From NCBI GenBank assembly GCA_963931865.1, contig OZ007505.1, positions 10,958,974 through 11,022,973 on the forward strand: 64,000 nucleotides of DNA, given 5' to 3'. Of this stretch, positions 61,301 to 64,000 are shown piece by piece. The stretch is from Axinella damicornis (taxonomy: Eukaryota; Porifera; Demospongiae; Axinellida; Axinellidae). A program made the position numbers and the translations under genes. The stretch's first letter is position 1. Every line of letters starts with the position of its first letter. Under the pieces are notes generated by a model, which was given only the letters and a program-made list of their open reading frames with translations, did no database searches and was not told the DNA's origin.

Positions 61301-63349
61301 CGCCGCGAGTGTCCGGGTTATGCGTTTCCCCAGTTGCAGGGCTCCTGGCACTTCTTAGCGGCTTCCCCAAATTTCTGGTGGTACCAGCAGAGAGTTTGAT
61401 CTTGGGATTGAGTGTCTTTGGGAGCGGGCAGTGGTTCCGAGAGAGGCTACGGCCCCGACGAGGGTGGTCCCGTGTGAGGGAAGCCACAAGGTCAGCCAGA
61501 CGTGAACTTCCTCCCATAGCTGCTTGACCTCAGACGGAGTTTCTTGGGCGATGGCCAAAACGGTCGGGGTGACTACCTCCATGACTTTGTCAGCCATATC
61601 TGCGAGCTGGTTGAGGTCCATCGTGTCGCCAGTGGAGGCTAGAACCATCCGCACGTTGGGGGGTAGTCGCTGTAAGAAGAGTTCTTGCAGGAAAGTGTTG
61701 TTGGTTTCAGCTGCATGGTTCCCAAGGAGCTGTTGCATGCGGCGTAGGAGCTGGGTGGGCTTCCTGTCACCGAGCTCTTCCCCACTAATGAGCTGCTGGA
61801 GCTTGCGTTGCTCCGAGGCGGCCGTTTGTTTGATAAGTTCGGTCTTGAGCTTGTCGTACGGAGCCGCTTCAGGTGGGCGGAGGAGAAGGTCCCTGACTTC
61901 AGAGGCAAATTCGGGGCTGAGGGAGCTCACCACGTAGTCAAACTGAGTTTTCTGCGAGGTGATGGAGCGAGTGGTGAACTGGGCCTCTACTTGGGCGAAC
62001 CAGACCTCCGTATCGGCTGGCCAGAATGGTGGTAGCTTTACGCTTACTGCAGCGATGGCCACTGGAGGTGCTGCCGCGGTCGGGTCGGCAGCATGATCAG
62101 TGGGTGCGCCTTCGTGAGTCATCGTCAAGAGTGTGGACGGTTAGAGAGGCAAGGGTTGCGGTGGGCCACTATGATTTGATGCGTTGACGTCGGGATCACC
62201 AATGTAGTAGACCAAAGTTGACTACTAACAGATTTTAATTGGGAGATTCACAGAGCTTACTATCGGTGGTCTACTTGCACGAATTTATAACAAAATCCAT
62301 AAGCTACTAAAAATAGCGTGGCATACCTAAGAACATCCTAGACAGAAATATTAAGTCAGATGATGTGGTATATACAGGTGCTAAGTAGATAAGATGAATG
62401 GTACAGTACTGTATGAGCCTAAAAGCATCAAAGTAAAGGTGAAGATGACAGTGCTGGGTGAGATCACCAGACTGGTGGAAAACATGACCAAGGAAATTGA
62501 GAGAACGTGATTACTAGCCTCATACCCAGTACCCAGTCCCACGCCCAGCTTTCTGTCGCTTGCAGTACGGTAAACGGGGAGGGCCTGGTACATTTCCTCA
62601 TGTGAGTGACGTCAAGGGTAGAAAGGGGTAGAAAGACCGGAAGTTTAACGTGGGCGTAGTGGATCTCAGAACAGCAAGAAGAGCGAAGGTACCAGGTAAC
62701 ACACCACACGTATCTAGCTAGCGGGGGGCGACCGTCATACTCACCGAGCGTTGAACGTGTAGATGGCTGAATGACACGCAAAACATAGTGTCTTCATTCT
62801 GCCATTTTTTTATTATGTCATGCTCACGTGAGGAAATGTACCAGGCCCTCCCCGCTTTACCGTACTGCAAGCGACAGAAAGCTGGGCGTGGGACTGGGAA
62901 CGAGGCTACATGATTACAACAGAGAGTAAATATAAACATGAATTAAAGTGGTCACTACACATAGTATAACCTGGAAGTGGGTTGTTTGGTTGATTGGCCA
63001 ATTTCAGTTTTGGGCACGGACATGTGGGCTGCTGTATGTTACAGGGTGACATGATAATGCTGTTGGCCATACATCACTGTAGACTGGGATTACATTATGC
63101 TGGTATACACAACCTGTGGATTTGTTTCCCCACACAATTGAGTACCTGTGACGTGCTTTGCGGCGCTCATAAGCTCCTGATAGAACATTGTCTGATTTTC
63201 TGTTTGTGCATTGGAGATCCCGGGAATGAGGCTAGAATTTGGCTGAATTTTGATGTAGTAGTATTCATGATGGTTTCATTTTTGTTACTTCTTCAGGTAT
63301 CTTAGAGGTACAAGCAAAGAAGAAAACGAACCTCATCTACTATGCATAA
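22348..63349 (+). CDS. PSMC3: 26S proteasome regulatory ATPase Rpt5 (16 exons)
   Basis: PSMC3/Rpt5 is one of six AAA+ ATPases in the base of the 19S proteasome cap; it unfolds substrates and opens the 20S gate. Sixteen exons join in frame (1287 nt with stop, 428 residues). The human protein has 439, with 16 extra residues before the Met that aligns with this start. Visible features are an N-terminal coiled coil, an OB region, Walker A GAPGTGKT (216-223; human has GPPGTGKT), pore loop FIG (249-251), Walker B IIFIDE (271-276), the SRH with ATNR and LLRSGRLDRK, and a C-terminal YYA (HbYX) tail that docks into the alpha ring. All introns are GT-AG. Introns 1, 6 and 8 are 74-79 bp, whereas introns 5, 13, 14 and 15 are 4.9-10.1 kb and hold other genes and transposons. 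Confidence 0.98.
22469..22549 (+). CDS. PSMC3: PSMC3 exon 2 (residues 15-41)
   Basis: The acceptor is TTTCTAG. The exon encodes [20 protein letters not shown] and onward to NDIK, the start of the coiled coil that pairs with Rpt4 in the base ring (family knowledge). Confidence 0.97.
22671..23374. mobile_element. Element with GTGACC arrays in PSMC3 intron 2
   Basis: The ends GGTGGTCACTCCCGTATG and, inverted, GGTGGTCACTCCCATATG pair over about 50 bp (through TACTTAGAGCTGC). Subterminal zones contain many GTGACC(G/C) units, including two exact copies of a CGGCCTTCAAAATAGTTGGT block. No target duplication or transposase seen. Confidence 0.7.
23903..24752. repeat. Nine tandem copies of a perfect 94-bp palindrome
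   Basis: A 94-bp period repeats nine times from the TTAA at 23903 to the TTAA ending at 24752, and I saw no differences between copies. Each unit is TTAA plus a 45-bp arm (GGTAGCATTATACC...GTCGGGG) and its exact inverse, meeting at GGGGCCCC. The arm itself contains two related sub-blocks, TACCTTTACCGTTAGGG and TACCTTTAACCGTCGGGG. The array is therefore 18 alternating inverted arms. It lies in PSMC3 intron 2. TTAA borders suggest a TTAA-targeting foldback MITE (piggyBac- or Kolobok-like) inserted in itself and amplified, but this is inference. Confidence 0.95.
24946..25000 (+). repeat. Partial TAGCCTCG-family arm, shared with 37.6 kb
   Basis: CCCAGGCCCCTCCTGGC, then GAGAAAGAAAGGGCCTGGTA and TCCACTGTT matches 37590-37650. 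It is a fragment of one MITE subfamily. Confidence 0.65.
25383..25445 (+). CDS. PSMC3: PSMC3 exon 3 (residues 42-62)
   Basis: [21 protein letters not shown] continues the coiled coil. It is flanked by CCAG and GTAGAC. Intron 2 before it is 2.8 kb and carries the palindrome array. Confidence 0.97.
25650..25712 (+). CDS. PSMC3: PSMC3 exon 4 (residues 63-83)
   Basis: [21 protein letters not shown], end of the coiled coil and start of the OB fold. The acceptor is ACATTGCAG and the donor GTATGT. Confidence 0.98.
25846..26238 (+). repeat. CT-rich tract in PSMC3 intron 4
   Basis: For about 390 bp the plus strand is almost all C and T (CCCTCCC, CCTCTCC units), ending 15 bases before exon 5. Open frames here on both strands are low-complexity translations. 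Confidence 0.95.
26253..26360 (+). CDS. PSMC3: PSMC3 exon 5 (residues 84-119)
   Basis: This OB-fold segment starts [15 protein letters not shown] and ends [11 protein letters not shown]. It follows a polypyrimidine tract of nearly 400 bp in intron 4. Confidence 0.98.
26506..26739 (-). repeat. TAGCCTCG-family arm, homologous to 39282-39517
   Basis: Read on the minus strand from 26739, it begins TAGCCTCGTTCCCAGGCTCC and matches the left arm of the MITE at 39282 over about 230 bp, including AATCGAATTATTGCCCAC and CAGCGCTGGATGC. It appears as a single arm here. Confidence 0.8.
26798..26844 (-). other. Promoter/first-exon-like module 3
   Basis: On the minus strand ACTTCCGG-type ETS sequence (26864-26871 on plus) precedes ATG GCG GCC at 26844, 15 codons and the donor AAG|GTGAGT. 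It is similar to 28701-28780 in the opposite orientation. Confidence 0.5.
26964..27015 (-). other. Promoter/first-exon-like module 4
   Basis: ATGGCGGGCCAAGGAG starts at 27015 and runs to CAGCACG|GTGAGTTTCGGCATG, matching the module at 28561-28609 (CAGCACG|GTGAGTTTTGGCATG). Confidence 0.5.
27016..28560. repeat. Centre and arms of a large inverted repeat in intron 5
   Basis: CTACCAGGAGTGTGGTTGCC near 27145 recurs near 27295, and inverted near 28445. The four first-exon-like modules lie outside these in mirror orientation. The centre (27340-28430) has a GGTCCGGTCTGGTCC tandem at 28165-28208 and no recognised gene. Confidence 0.5.
28561..28609 (+). other. Promoter/first-exon-like module 1
   Basis: ATG at 28561 opens [16 protein letters not shown] and ends at a strong donor CACG|GTGAGT. 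It has the same layout as modules 2-4. It could be the first exon of a small multicopy gene or a captured promoter. Confidence 0.5.
28729..28774 (+). other. Promoter/first-exon-like module 2
   Basis: ACCGGAAGT (28701-28709, ETS/GABP-type) lies 20 bp before ATG 28729. [15 protein letters not shown] is followed by AAG|GTGAGT. It is nearly the inverse of module 3. Confidence 0.5.
28975..30060. other. Stretch with two unrecognised ORFs
   Basis: A minus-strand frame at 29587-29934 ([20 protein letters not shown]) and a plus-strand frame at 29407-29637 ([17 protein letters not shown]) have protein-like composition but no motif I can name. They may be fragments of decayed mobile elements. Confidence 0.3.
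30078..30484. mobile_element. 407-bp MITE with CAGTCTAGC ends and 9-bp TSD
   Basis: The inverted ends (CAGTCTAGC, then GCTAGCCCCTCTCCGCCCGG and CCGGTCAAGCGGGC) pair over about 45 bp. AGGTGACAT occurs at 30069-30077 and 30485-30493. The surrounding sequence itself repeats GGTGTCTGAGGTGACA, so the duplication is slightly less certain than elsewhere. Confidence 0.78.
30580..31450 (-). pseudogene. Decayed gene with [10 protein letters not shown] repeats
   Basis: On the minus strand, 30830-30660 encodes four [10 protein letters not shown] units and then a basic tail ([14 protein letters not shown]). A 7-base insertion in the first repeat unit (GGATACAGTGTAGG against GGATAGG) throws the frame off from the upstream sequence. 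Further upstream, 31134-31430 reads [13 protein letters not shown] through [18 protein letters not shown] with a TGA before it. It looks like remains of one nuclear protein gene; family unknown. Confidence 0.35.
31460..32739. other. Intron 5 end, no recognised gene
   Basis: Open frames on both strands between 31.6 and 32.9 kb show no motifs or paired splice sites that I can support. Confidence 0.3.
32740..32802 (+). CDS. PSMC3: PSMC3 exon 6 (residues 120-140)
   Basis: [21 protein letters not shown] in the OB fold, with acceptor TTTTCCAG and donor GTAAGT. Intron 5 before it is 6.4 kb. Confidence 0.98.
32877..32923 (+). CDS. PSMC3: PSMC3 exon 7 (residues 141-156)
   Basis: [15 protein letters not shown] plus a split codon (GA|G). 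The preceding intron is 74 bp and uses acceptor CCTGCAG. Confidence 0.97.
32968..33558. mobile_element. Putative DNA element in PSMC3 intron 7
   Basis: CATACTGTATACC with TTTTAATTTGGCGATT on the left is mirrored on the right by ATCGCCAAATTTTAAAA and GGTATACGGTAGTATG. The interior has no transposase. The ends are approximate. Confidence 0.5.
33690..34115. repeat. Minisatellite C with conserved flanks (PSMC3 intron 7)
   Basis: The array of GAGCAGCAGCTGAAGC units at about 33845-34085 is preceded by GACTAGACTATAGTGATG and CTTTGTACTT, as at 21.1 kb, and followed by a flank resembling 21.5 kb. It is the third copy of the minisatellite-bearing element and ends about 110 bp before exon 8. Confidence 0.85.
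34226..34316 (+). CDS. PSMC3: PSMC3 exon 8 (residues 156-186)
   Basis: It completes the split Glu codon, then reads [20 protein letters not shown] and [10 protein letters not shown], the lead-in to the AAA+ domain. The next intron is 75 bp. Confidence 0.98.
34392..34464 (+). CDS. PSMC3: PSMC3 exon 9 (residues 187-211)
   Basis: [20 protein letters not shown] then QPPK and a split Gly codon, the segment just before Walker A. Confidence 0.98.
34603..35196. mobile_element. piggyBac-type MITE in PSMC3 intron 9
   Basis: TTAA borders at 34603-34606 and 35193-35196 enclose ends CCCTTTAACCACC and, inverted, CCCTTTAAGCCCC. A C homopolymer lies at about 35016-35038. It has no transposase. Confidence 0.8.
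35197..36022. other. Intron 9 remainder with MITE interior fragment
   Basis: The part 35610-35870 resembles the interior and right arm of the MITE at 62515-62908 (ACCAGGTAAC, AGCGTTGAACGT, CTCATGAGGAAAT) and ends GGAACGAGGCTA. No gene is seen. Confidence 0.5.
36023..36093 (+). CDS. PSMC3: PSMC3 exon 10 with Walker A (residues 211-234)
   Basis: [20 protein letters not shown] then QTK. The P-loop reads GAPGTGKT; Ala217 replaces the Pro usual in Rpt5, a position that does not contact nucleotide phosphates directly. Acceptor TCCTGCAG, donor GTATAA. Confidence 0.98.
36362..36400 (+). CDS. PSMC3: PSMC3 exon 11 (residues 235-247)
   Basis: This 39-nt exon encodes [13 protein letters not shown] and is flanked by CCTCAG and GTACAT. 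Confidence 0.97.
36408..36860 (+). repeat. Copy of the TTATCGGAC-family element in intron 11
   Basis: It matches 40260-40410 and 40540-40800 over most of its length (CGCATATTCTACCGGAA, CCCATCGCAC, GGGAAGCCTCATGA, CCTCTGCCGCAGGCTCAC). It fills most of the 615-bp intron 11. Confidence 0.8.
37016..37123 (+). CDS. PSMC3: PSMC3 exon 12 with pore loop and Walker B (residues 248-283)
   Basis: It opens with pore loop 1 ([14 protein letters not shown]) and ends with Walker B ([13 protein letters not shown]). Intron 11 before it is mostly one repeat copy. Confidence 0.98.
37124..38452. other. Intron 12, repeat fragments
   Basis: It contains a TAGCCTGG...GAACGAGGCT remnant (37351-37391), a MITE arm at 37582-37660 shared with 24.95 kb, and an exact tandem duplication of GATCGATCAAGCCGGGATAT (37727-37786). 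No gene is seen. Confidence 0.5.
38453..38551 (+). CDS. PSMC3: PSMC3 exon 13 (residues 284-316)
   Basis: [20 protein letters not shown] then NQLDGF and a variable SSHSDIK tail. The family motif [19 protein letters not shown] is intact. Confidence 0.98.
39282..40091. mobile_element. 810-bp MITE with long TIRs, 9-bp TSD (intron 13)
   Basis: The left arm of about 235 bp (TAGCCTCGTTCCCAGGCTCC onward) is inverted at 39885-40091. The flanks GCTAGAGGC (39273-39281) and GCTAGAGGT (40092-40100) match in 8 of 9 bases. A related single arm lies at 26506-26739. Confidence 0.9.
40255..41037. mobile_element. TTATCGGAC-family element with long TIRs (intron 13)
   Basis: The left zone 40260-40420 (AGAGTAAGCAACTGATTATC, GGACGACATGTATCATC) is mirrored at 40870-41037. 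The interior matches 36408-36860. A 91-bp foldback MITE has inserted into its left arm at 40421, so this element is older than that insertion. Confidence 0.82.
40421..40511. mobile_element. 91-bp foldback MITE nested in another element
   Basis: 39-bp arms start TAGCCTCGTTCCCAGTCCCA. GAACTACAG is duplicated exactly at 40412-40420 and 40512-40520. Removing one copy and the MITE restores the arm of the host element, as judged by the mirror copy near 40880. Confidence 0.95.
41038..42359. other. Intron 13 stretch with no recognised gene
   Basis: I see no supportable gene. Open frames here lack motifs and splice support. Confidence 0.35.
42360..43040. repeat. Putative element with AATTGCAC terminal motifs
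   Basis: AAATTGCACGG occurs twice near 42375-42422, and inverted or related AATTGCAC motifs cluster at 42940-43035. The interior is GC-rich. The boundaries are vague. Confidence 0.35.
43408..43462 (+). CDS. PSMC3: PSMC3 exon 14 (residues 317-335)
   Basis: [18 protein letters not shown] plus a split Gly codon; this is the sensor-1 Asn and the start of the second region of homology. Confidence 0.98.
44364..45830 (-). CDS. Spliced integrase-core (DDE-type) protein gene
   Basis: Nine minus-strand exons join in frame with GT-AG sites: about 45830-45683, 45607-45524, 45460-45367, 45301-45222, 45142-45045, 44979-44840, 44762-44697, 44624-44578 and 44515-44364. Key blocks are [16 protein letters not shown] (helix-turn-helix-like), [71 protein letters not shown], and [15 protein letters not shown], the Asp of RADRGTEN and the Glu of RIEGWW fit a retroviral-integrase-like DD(x)E core of a family common in aquatic animals. 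Both first and last exons seem to be missing partners. It lies in PSMC3 intron 14, antisense. Undamaged frames at so many junctions suggest recent function. Confidence 0.85.
46245..46295. mobile_element. 51-bp foldback MITE with 9-bp TSD
   Basis: TAGTCTCGGAACCAGACCCT pairs with AGGGTCTGGTTCCAAGACTA (one mismatch). CCACGATCC is duplicated exactly at 46236-46244 and 46296-46304. Confidence 0.95.
46415..46548. repeat. Tandem repeat around ATCAATATGCTATACACTAT
   Basis: Four copies of ATCAATATGCTATACACTAT separated by TTATC(A) and CAGTACGTTAG spacers. Just after it (46550-46584) there are several TTAGGGT-like words; these are too few to call telomeric. Confidence 0.88.
46774..48656 (-). CDS. Unrecognised spliced coiled-coil, Cys-rich gene
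   Basis: Exons are 48656-48490 (ATG after CACTCAG; acidic, then KKKK), 47952-47786 ([20 protein letters not shown]), 47683-47588 ([20 protein letters not shown]) and 47497-46774. The last three join in matching phase through GTAATA/ACATAG and GTACGT/TATGCAG sites. The link from the first exon is out of phase, so a further exon or another donor is likely. The C-terminal exon has Cys pairs (CSTCWSCSC), a heptad-rich coiled coil of about 90 residues ([20 protein letters not shown] region) and a final [11 protein letters not shown]. Family unknown. It is antisense in PSMC3 intron 14, with the 41-bp minisatellite upstream. Confidence 0.62.
49016..49415. repeat. 41-bp minisatellite of two half-units
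   Basis: TGACCGCACACGCGGATCGG alternates with TGACCGCACAGGGCGGTTCG(G), giving about nine 41-bp units with few changes. Translations in all minus frames are repeat products. Confidence 0.95.
50674..50799. repeat. About 62-bp tandem duplication inside the hAT remnant
   Basis: The block beginning TTCACCCAGCATTATAGCTG occurs at about 50674 and again at 50737, the second copy with one extra T. It duplicates the transposase DG motif region and adds to its disruption. Confidence 0.85.
50889..52010. other. Spacer between hAT blocks
   Basis: It contains a short tandem of TAACGATTACATCATT units at 50918-50995 and no recognised coding block. It may hold introns or the most decayed part of the hAT element. 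Confidence 0.4.
52974..53204 (+). CDS. PSMC3: PSMC3 exon 15 (residues 335-412)
   Basis: This is the largest exon. It completes SGRLDRK (arginine-finger region), then the AAA+ lid ([29 protein letters not shown]) to HEDYMEG. It lies after a 9.5-kb intron and before a 10.1-kb one. Confidence 0.98.
53205..54152. other. Intron 15 start, no recognised gene
   Basis: A GT microsatellite follows exon 15 (53225-53251). The rest shows no supportable gene. Confidence 0.4.
54153..54316. mobile_element. Foldback element, about 75-bp arms
   Basis: ATACCAATTTGCAGTGCATT pairs with AATGCACTGCAAAGTGGTAT at the other end, and the arms continue through TAGTGCAC, GGCAATCTAGTTAA and GATAATGCAC. TA at both ends is compatible with a TA-target MITE. 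Confidence 0.75.
54520..54690. repeat. Tandem repeat ACAGCTTGTTCAGGGATATG
   Basis: About six copies of ACAGCTTGTTCAGGGATATG plus GATAGT lie directly against the 3' end of the tyrosine recombinase gene. Confidence 0.92.
54704..56233 (-). CDS. Crypton-like tyrosine recombinase, intact single ORF
   Basis: An uninterrupted minus-strand frame encodes 509 residues from ATG 56233. A non-ATG start four codons further up is preceded by an in-frame TAA, so I prefer this ATG. The N-terminus has an acidic region and an NLS (PPKKKLRKN), then a SAM-like core-binding domain ([19 protein letters not shown]) as in KIAA1958/ZMYM/QRICH1-type proteins. The catalytic domain keeps Arg249 ([12 protein letters not shown]), His373-x-x-Arg376 (NHSLRATG), His399 (TGHRS) and Tyr408 (LRLYERTT). 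This is the set needed for tyrosine recombination, as in metazoan Cryptons. It is antisense within PSMC3 intron 15. Direct repeats lie at both sides. It may be a live Crypton or a domesticated gene. Confidence 0.88.
   Translation of the reverse strand: MSTREIISPSLLARIENLDTSKPTPPEFSLGMDDWIDDNDKENGDFQPPKKKLRKNLARKVAAKDRFAECISDVEYAKMTKQMVPRNTQKSTDWALRNFNEWRVERNRRSAPTEQCRADILNSPSNSEELKVWLCRFVAETRRSDGGKYPANTLYQLLSGLLRYMREIDPDCPNFLDKKMHEFKELHSILDNMARRLRQDGVGAEVKHATLITPEEERMLWEQGVLGTDCPKSLLRAVFYLNGVNLCLRGGGEHRNLKLSQFQRLEDPDRYIYTENGSKNHSGSFIGASVQNKQVPIYSTYGTVGKRCHVYILDLYISKMPEKAKQSDWIYLRAVSAKSLGSWYFASPIGEHTLGCMVKDMFNEIGIGDKTNHSLRATGASILFQSNVPEKIIQERTGHRSLKALRLYERTTAKQNQQVAKVLATRSTSSPSTWERNLSTVQNANDQGATAALHPFQPPGIPLFASAQNCTININYGPSHISVAQDNRKFDDVDFPEQVEKELACIEYC
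56240..56455. repeat. Tandem repeat just upstream of the recombinase ATG
   Basis: About seven units of CCAAAAGGCACGACAGTTAG plus CAGGCGACAA start 7 bases from the recombinase ATG and extend upstream of it. Their place suggests the element's 5' region or its promoter. Confidence 0.9.
56538..56666. mobile_element. TA-flanked foldback MITE
   Basis: TA, then CTGCCAGCTGCTGTGGTTTA and TCAGGAA, is mirrored at 56638-56666. An inner palindrome TCAATTAGAAGCC...GGCTTCTAATTGA forms the centre. Confidence 0.82.
56982..57349 (-). pseudogene. Zinc-ribbon and charged-repeat gene fragment
   Basis: 57349-57200 encodes [20 protein letters not shown] followed by AFACKRRA, a four-Cys ribbon, ending in a stop. 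A shifted frame at 57203-56982 encodes repeats of about 28 residues ([34 protein letters not shown]). The two parts look like one N-terminal region, known to me from orphan and helicase-linked proteins of sponges and cnidarians, now broken by a frameshift. Assignment to a Helitron is a guess only. Confidence 0.45.
57680..58330 (-). CDS. Unrecognised NLS-bearing gene, partial or broken
   Basis: Three coding blocks are visible on the minus strand: 58330-58150 ([20 protein letters not shown]), 58112-58022 ([20 protein letters not shown], then [12 protein letters not shown]) and 57958-57680 (after [28 protein letters not shown] then [13 protein letters not shown]). Splice sites exist, but the phases do not all agree. 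A 28-bp tandem duplication (GCAATTCGTGTGGCTGTACT...) after ATG 58325 shifts the frame of the first block. It may be a pseudogene. Confidence 0.4.
59050..60009 (-). pseudogene. Ty3/gypsy integrase with insertion
   Basis: [15 protein letters not shown] (zinc domain) leads to the core: [41 protein letters not shown]. After LGIRTA an unrelated insert (about 59238-59415) intervenes before the frame resumes with [20 protein letters not shown]. Confidence 0.85.
60142..60600 (-). pseudogene. RT deletion junction and RNase H
   Basis: The frame joins RRTVPDRY directly to [15 protein letters not shown], omitting the whole RT palm with its YLDD box. RNase H follows ([51 protein letters not shown]). Confidence 0.8.
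60603..61260 (-). pseudogene. Ty3/gypsy protease and RT N-terminus
   Basis: The protease block reads [15 protein letters not shown], where related elements have DTGAE; the catalytic DTG is now [21 protein letters not shown] follows. The RT lead-in ([34 protein letters not shown]) is present to about 60640 and then [12 protein letters not shown]. Confidence 0.75.
61355..62122 (-). pseudogene. Ty3/gypsy gag
   Basis: From ATG 62122 the frame reads a capsid domain ([61 protein letters not shown]). The CCHC-like tail ([14 protein letters not shown]) is in another frame, so a frameshift lies near 61440-61470. Confidence 0.85.
62204..62514. other. LTR remnant and spacer
   Basis: Next to the primer-binding site, this should contain the 5' LTR of the second gypsy element on the minus strand. 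Its outer end could not be fixed without a second LTR. Confidence 0.4.
62515..62908. mobile_element. 394-bp MITE with about 100-bp TIRs, 9-bp TSD
   Basis: The ends start TAGCCTC and pair through CCCACGCCCAGCTTTCTGTC and GCAGTACGGTAAA to ATTTCCTCA. The flanks CGTGATTAC and CATGATTAC match in 8 of 9 bases (62506-62514, 62909-62917). The interior resembles 35610-35870. Confidence 0.9.
62909..63296. other. End of PSMC3 intron 15
   Basis: No supportable gene or element is seen here. Confidence 0.4.
63297..63349 (+). CDS. PSMC3: PSMC3 exon 16, HbYX tail (residues 412-428)
   Basis: [16 protein letters not shown] and stop TAA. The terminal Tyr-Tyr-Ala is the hydrophobic-Tyr-X motif that opens the 20S gate. 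The acceptor is TTCTTCAG. Confidence 0.97.
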
Positions 63350-63903
63350 CTCTGAACTCCGTAGACCGATCAGTCAAAATATTATTATGCTTATCATTGT
63401 CTATAATTATTATGTATGATTATTTGGACATTTTGCAACACCAACTCATGGTTGCACACCATAGTTTTTGAGGTGACATCATGCTAACAGACCAGAAGCT
63501 GTCAACTGCATGCACTATCATTATGTGAAACTGAAGCATGCCATTGTACCTGGTATAACCTGTGGCCTCATTCTTCCTTGCCCCCACCCAGCTTTCTGTC
63601 TGTGGTTAAAAGCTGGTGAGGCCTGGGAACAGGCGGGTATAAACATTCTTCGTGATTGGTGTTTTTTAGATCAAATGTGCATGATTCCCTGATAATCAGA
63701 GTATGTTTGATACAGATACATTAGTGGCTGCATGGCTGTAAGCTTCCCGCGCCTCGGGGTGATTCACAAAATTACTCTCACTAAAAACACATGCATGGCA
63801 AGTCTCCACCAGGTAATTGAGCAGCACAGTCAGTGCATCGGACTGTGGAGTCCTCCATCTCATCAAAACAGTGCATGCATTAGTACATGTCATGCTGAGC
63901 AGA

Positions 63904-63909
63904 AATAAA
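63904..63909 (+). terminator. Candidate PSMC3 polyadenylation signal
   Basis: AATAAA lies 555 bp after the PSMC3 stop. It is the first exact signal I noticed on the plus strand. A closer non-canonical signal may be used instead. Confidence 0.3.
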
Positions 63910-64000
63910 GTAAAATCCAATTGGCTGTTTTCAGTACAGAAGCTGAAACTGGTTGTCTACCACCATAATAAGTTATCCACTAAAGGGCACAACCATCTCT

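Larger units (their letters stand above)
59050..62203 (-). mobile_element. Second decayed Ty3/gypsy retrotransposon
   Basis: On the minus strand the order is LTR edge (CTACTACA at 62203), primer-binding site TGGTGATCCCGACG (62201-62188), gag, protease, RT remnant, RNase H and integrase, the normal Ty3/gypsy order. The core of RT is deleted, the protease active site is altered, and integrase carries an insertion of roughly 170 bp. No 3' LTR was found. It is unrelated to the first gypsy copy at 1.8-5.1 kb. Confidence 0.88.

Noticed and set aside
61524..61937. Plus-strand 137-codon frame
   Set aside because: Antisense shadow of the gypsy gag gene.
1..64000. tRNA or rRNA genes
   Set aside because: I noticed no A/B-box plus cloverleaf combination or rRNA core on either strand, though a covariance-model scan was not possible.

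Overview
The window is animal nuclear DNA. It holds an intron-rich housekeeping gene, several other spliced genes with GT-AG introns, and many eukaryotic transposons: Ty3/gypsy, hAT-like, Crypton-like, piggyBac-like, Tc1/mariner-like and numerous MITEs. A marine invertebrate, most likely a demosponge, is my guess from the style of the repeats and orphan genes. The sequence alone does not prove the phylum.

The backbone is one plus-strand gene, PSMC3 (26S proteasome ATPase Rpt5), with 16 exons from 22348 to 63349. The exons join in frame with canonical splice sites into a 428-residue protein carrying Walker A, Walker B, pore loop, SRH and C-terminal HbYX motifs. Introns of 74-79 bp sit beside introns of up to 10.1 kb. 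The large introns are filled with mobile DNA and with other genes on the opposite strand.

Region by region. 1-5.1 kb: dispersed repeats and a decayed Ty3/gypsy element with a SCAN-like gag but no reverse transcriptase. 5.5-16.1 kb: MITEs, minisatellites, a RecQ helicase exon inside a MITE, and an EF-hand first exon whose splice donor is duplicated by a hAT-like insertion. 17.4-19.7 kb: an unrecognised two-exon minus-strand gene with a piggyBac-type MITE in its intron. 22.3-26.4 kb: PSMC3 exons 1-5, with nine tandem copies of a perfect 94-bp palindrome in intron 2. 26.4-43.4 kb: PSMC3 exons 5-14 with introns made largely of repeats. 43.5-53.0 kb (intron 14): a spliced minus-strand integrase-core (DDE-type) gene, a spliced minus-strand coiled-coil gene, and a broken hAT transposase. 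53.2-63.3 kb (intron 15): a Crypton-like tyrosine recombinase gene with its catalytic residues present, Cys-rich and NLS-bearing gene fragments, and a second decayed Ty3/gypsy element.

The strongest overall signal is a MITE superfamily with ends TAG(C/T)CTCGT(A/T)CCCAG. At least eight copies here are bounded by 9-10 bp target-site duplications that can be read directly. The most unusual single structure is the palindrome array at 23903-24752.
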